Assembly: GCA_965204655.1 (NCBI GenBank)
Contig: OZ241998.1
Location: 868,001-932,000, forward strand
Direction: 5' to 3'
DNA length: 64,000 nucleotides
Source: CATQHL01 sp965204655
GTDB taxonomy: Bacteria; Actinomycetota; Acidimicrobiia; Acidimicrobiales; CATQHL01
Part shown: one piece after another, positions 62,301-64,000 of the stretch
Numbering within the stretch: the stretch's first letter is position 1
Layout of the letters: each line of letters opens with the position of its first letter
Translations under genes and position numbers: made by a program
Notes under the pieces: model-generated
Seen by the model: only the letters and a program-made list of their open reading frames with translations
The model's database searches: none
Told to the model about the DNA's origin: nothing

Positions 62301-63062
62301 GTGCATAAAGCAAGACTTCCGATATTGCGCTACTTGGCGGCAGCAGCAACTCTCCTAGCTGCAGCCTCCTTCCTGACTGCTTCTCCAGCGATGGCTGACC
62401 ACGGCAACGAAGACGAACACATCGACGGAGAAATGACCGTTTCGAACGACACCGATATCAACGACGGCGATCTGATCACGGTGGAACTCTCAAACTGGAA
62501 CCCGGACAGCACCATCACGGTCGTCACGTGCTGGAGCTTCCCGATAGCGGGGCCTGGGGACTGCTCACTCGCCAACTATGGAATGCACACCGCAACCGTC
62601 GCCGCAGACGGAACGGCGACGGTGGAATATCCCGTGAAACTGCTGGACAGGTGCGTTTCGGAAGGTCAATGCTACATAGTCGCCTCCGACGGGATCGGGC
62701 CGGCTTCGAATTCCGCAGCCGTAGAAATCACTTTCGCAGCGACCGAACCTCCCACCACCACAGAACCTCCCACAACCACCACCACCCAAGCGGCCACCAC
62801 AACAACTCAACCTGCCACCACGACCACACAAGCGACCACAACCACAGAACCTCCCACGACCACCACCCAAGCCACCACCACCACCCAAGCACCCACCACG
62901 ACGACTAGCCCGCCCGATGCAGAGCCGCCCGCCGCCCAGACCGAAACCCCCGCAAGCGACGGAGGGGGGCTGTCCGTGGGCGCAATCGTTCTACTAATCA
63001 TCGGGGGCGTTTTGCTAATCACCTTCGGCGTTGTCGTATTCATACGAAGAAGAGGCCAATAG
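62301..63062 (+). CDS. Secreted, anchored neocarzinostatin-like domain protein with Thr/Pro linker
   Basis: 253 residues. Signal peptide (RYLAAAATLLAAASFLTASPAMA), a domain resembling the neocarzinostatin/macromomycin family (VSNDTDINDGDLITVELSNW..., four Cys in TCW, DCS, DRC and GQC likely forming two disulfides, ATVAADGTATVEYPV), a long PTTTT linker, and a C-terminal membrane segment followed by RRRGQ. GTG 62301 follows GGAGGAG. Shares Thr-rich linker style with the FN3 protein. Function unknown; chromophore or small-molecule binding is only a family guess. Confidence 0.82.
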   Translation: MHKARLPILRYLAAAATLLAAASFLTASPAMADHGNEDEHIDGEMTVSNDTDINDGDLITVELSNWNPDSTITVVTCWSFPIAGPGDCSLANYGMHTATVAADGTATVEYPVKLLDRCVSEGQCYIVASDGIGPASNSAAVEITFAATEPPTTTEPPTTTTTQAATTTTQPATTTTQATTTTEPPTTTTQATTTTQAPTTTTSPPDAEPPAAQTETPASDGGGLSVGAIVLLIIGGVLLITFGVVVFIRRRGQ

Positions 63063-63111
63063 CTGCGTCCGACCTGCATCTTTAGGGGCACCCTCAGCCG
63101 AGGTTCAAGGA

Positions 63112-64000
63112 GTGGCCGAAAACGCCGTCTCGCCCGATAGCACGGCTGTAAGCAGTCCAGGCAATTCTCGGGCAGAAACCCCGCTGGCAGACCTCCGCGT
63201 CTTAGAGATGGGGGTTCTTCTAGCCGGGCCGTTCTGCGGGCAACTCCTAGCCGACTTCGGCGCCGAAGTCATCAAGATTGAACAACCGGGTACGGGGGAT
63301 CCGATGAGGGAGTGGGGGCGGGAGCACTCAGGCGGTCAGTCCCTGTGGTGGCCGGTCGTGGCACGGAACAAGAAATCCGTCACCCTCAACCTACGGAAAA
63401 CAGAAGGGCAGGCGCTCATCCGCCGCCTCATCGAGTCCACCGACATAATCGTCGAAAACTTCCGTCCCGGCACGCTGGAAAGATGGGGTCTCTCCTACGA
63501 AGAAATCAGGTCGGTTAATCCCCGAACGATCCTCGTGCGGGTAACCGGCTTCGGCCAAGACGGGCCATACGCCTCGCAACCCGGCTACGGCTCTATCGGA
63601 GAAGCCATGGGCGGGCTTCGCTACGTAGTAGGCGACCCTTCCACACCGCCAAGCAGGATGGGAATAAGCATCGGCGACACCCTCGCCGCCACTTTCGCCT
63701 GCTTAGGGGCTCTCACAGCCCTGCACAATCGGGAGCGCACGGGAAGAGGTCAAGTCGTGGACTCAGCCATCTACGAAGCCGTTCTTGCCGTAATGGAGTC
63801 GCTCATTCCCGAATACGCCATAGAGGGCTACATAAGAGAAAGGACGGGAGCGATCCTCCCGAACGTGGCCCCCTCTAATGTCTATCCCACCTCCGACGGA
63901 CAAATGCTGGTCATCGCCGCAAACCAGGACACCGTGTGGGCACGTCTTGCCGAAGCCATGGGCAAGCCGGAACTGGCCAAAGACCCTCGCTTCGCCACTC
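63112..64000 (+). CDS. Class III (CaiB/BaiF) CoA-transferase, partial
   Basis: LADLRVLEMGVLLAGPFCGQLLADFGAEVIKIEQPGTGDPMR is the family N-terminus; RNKKSVTLNL, DIIVENFRPGTLERWGL, ILVRVTGFGQDGPY and GQVVDSAIYEAVL follow, with Asp169-type residue in VVDSAIYE. GTG 63112 is the first start in frame; a weak AAGGAG overlaps it. Runs off the right edge after 296 codons. Probably transfers CoA to the acid formed by the neighbouring catabolic pathway. Confidence 0.87.
   Translation, partial: MAENAVSPDSTAVSSPGNSRAETPLADLRVLEMGVLLAGPFCGQLLADFGAEVIKIEQPGTGDPMREWGREHSGGQSLWWPVVARNKKSVTLNLRKTEGQALIRRLIESTDIIVENFRPGTLERWGLSYEEIRSVNPRTILVRVTGFGQDGPYASQPGYGSIGEAMGGLRYVVGDPSTPPSRMGISIGDTLAATFACLGALTALHNRERTGRGQVVDSAIYEAVLAVMESLIPEYAIEGYIRERTGAILPNVAPSNVYPTSDGQMLVIAANQDTVWARLAEAMGKPELAKDPRFAT

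Overview
The window comes from a GC-rich actinobacterium. The chromosomal gene order (hisS-aspS-rarA-alaS-ruvX-mltG-aroEKBQ-pepQ-efp-nusB-carAB-mihF-gmk-rpoZ-coaBC-metK-priA, and metG-tatD-rpf-ksgA-ispE) is the classic actinobacterial order, and mIHF, bS22, a long-form HisG and an Rpf-type lysozyme-like protein are typical of that phylum. The Thr-rich, fibronectin-type-III (FN3) and neocarzinostatin-like surface proteins suggest an Acidimicrobiia-like lineage, possibly host-associated; that placement is inference.

Layout. (1) 1-7.1 kb, minus strand: one giant secreted or anchored protein that runs off the left edge, with about 11 FN3 domains, Thr-rich linkers, CP-G-C repeats and a phospholipase A2-like His-Asp motif. 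Its 5' end carries a run of 17 G on the coding strand. (2) 7.1-7.68 kb: non-coding or degenerate repeats. (3) 7.7-32.9 kb: a compact plus-strand housekeeping block (tRNA charging, shikimate, carbamoyl phosphate, nucleotide/CoA/SAM metabolism), most junctions being 4-bp NTGA stop-start overlaps. (4) 32.8-44.1 kb: small blocks on both strands (rRNA methyltransferase, def, fmt, mog, ribD, hisG; then degV, MFS, plsY-like, selD, fpg, RecB-like nuclease). (5) 44.2-52.2 kb: rsmI, metG, tatD, rpf, ksgA, ispE, bS22, tRNA-Gln, short glmU. (6) 52.3-57.1 kb: folC, clpX, clpP, tig on minus, then tRNA-Gly, a PAP2 phosphatase and tRNA-Arg. (7) 58.4-64 kb: an accessory catabolic island with a HMG-CoA-lyase-like gene, an arylmalonate decarboxylase/maleate isomerase-like enzyme, a flavin monooxygenase, a maleamate-amidase-like hydrolase, a neocarzinostatin-like surface protein and a class III CoA-transferase.

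Most notable observations: selD is a selenoprotein gene whose true start lies upstream of an in-frame UGA, with a SECIS-like hairpin; gmk and ksgA have no ATG/GTG/TTG start and both appear to start at a CTG that overlaps the previous stop; NusB and CarA are fused in one reading frame; the same three-half-site operator (GTTCC-N7-GGAAC-N3-GTTCC) occurs in mirrored orientation on each side of the catabolic operon; the poly-G tract makes the giant FN3/PLA2-like protein a candidate phase-variable gene; and short in-frame tandem duplications (33-72 bp) recur in def, alaS, priA, the RecB-like gene and upstream of the FN3 gene.
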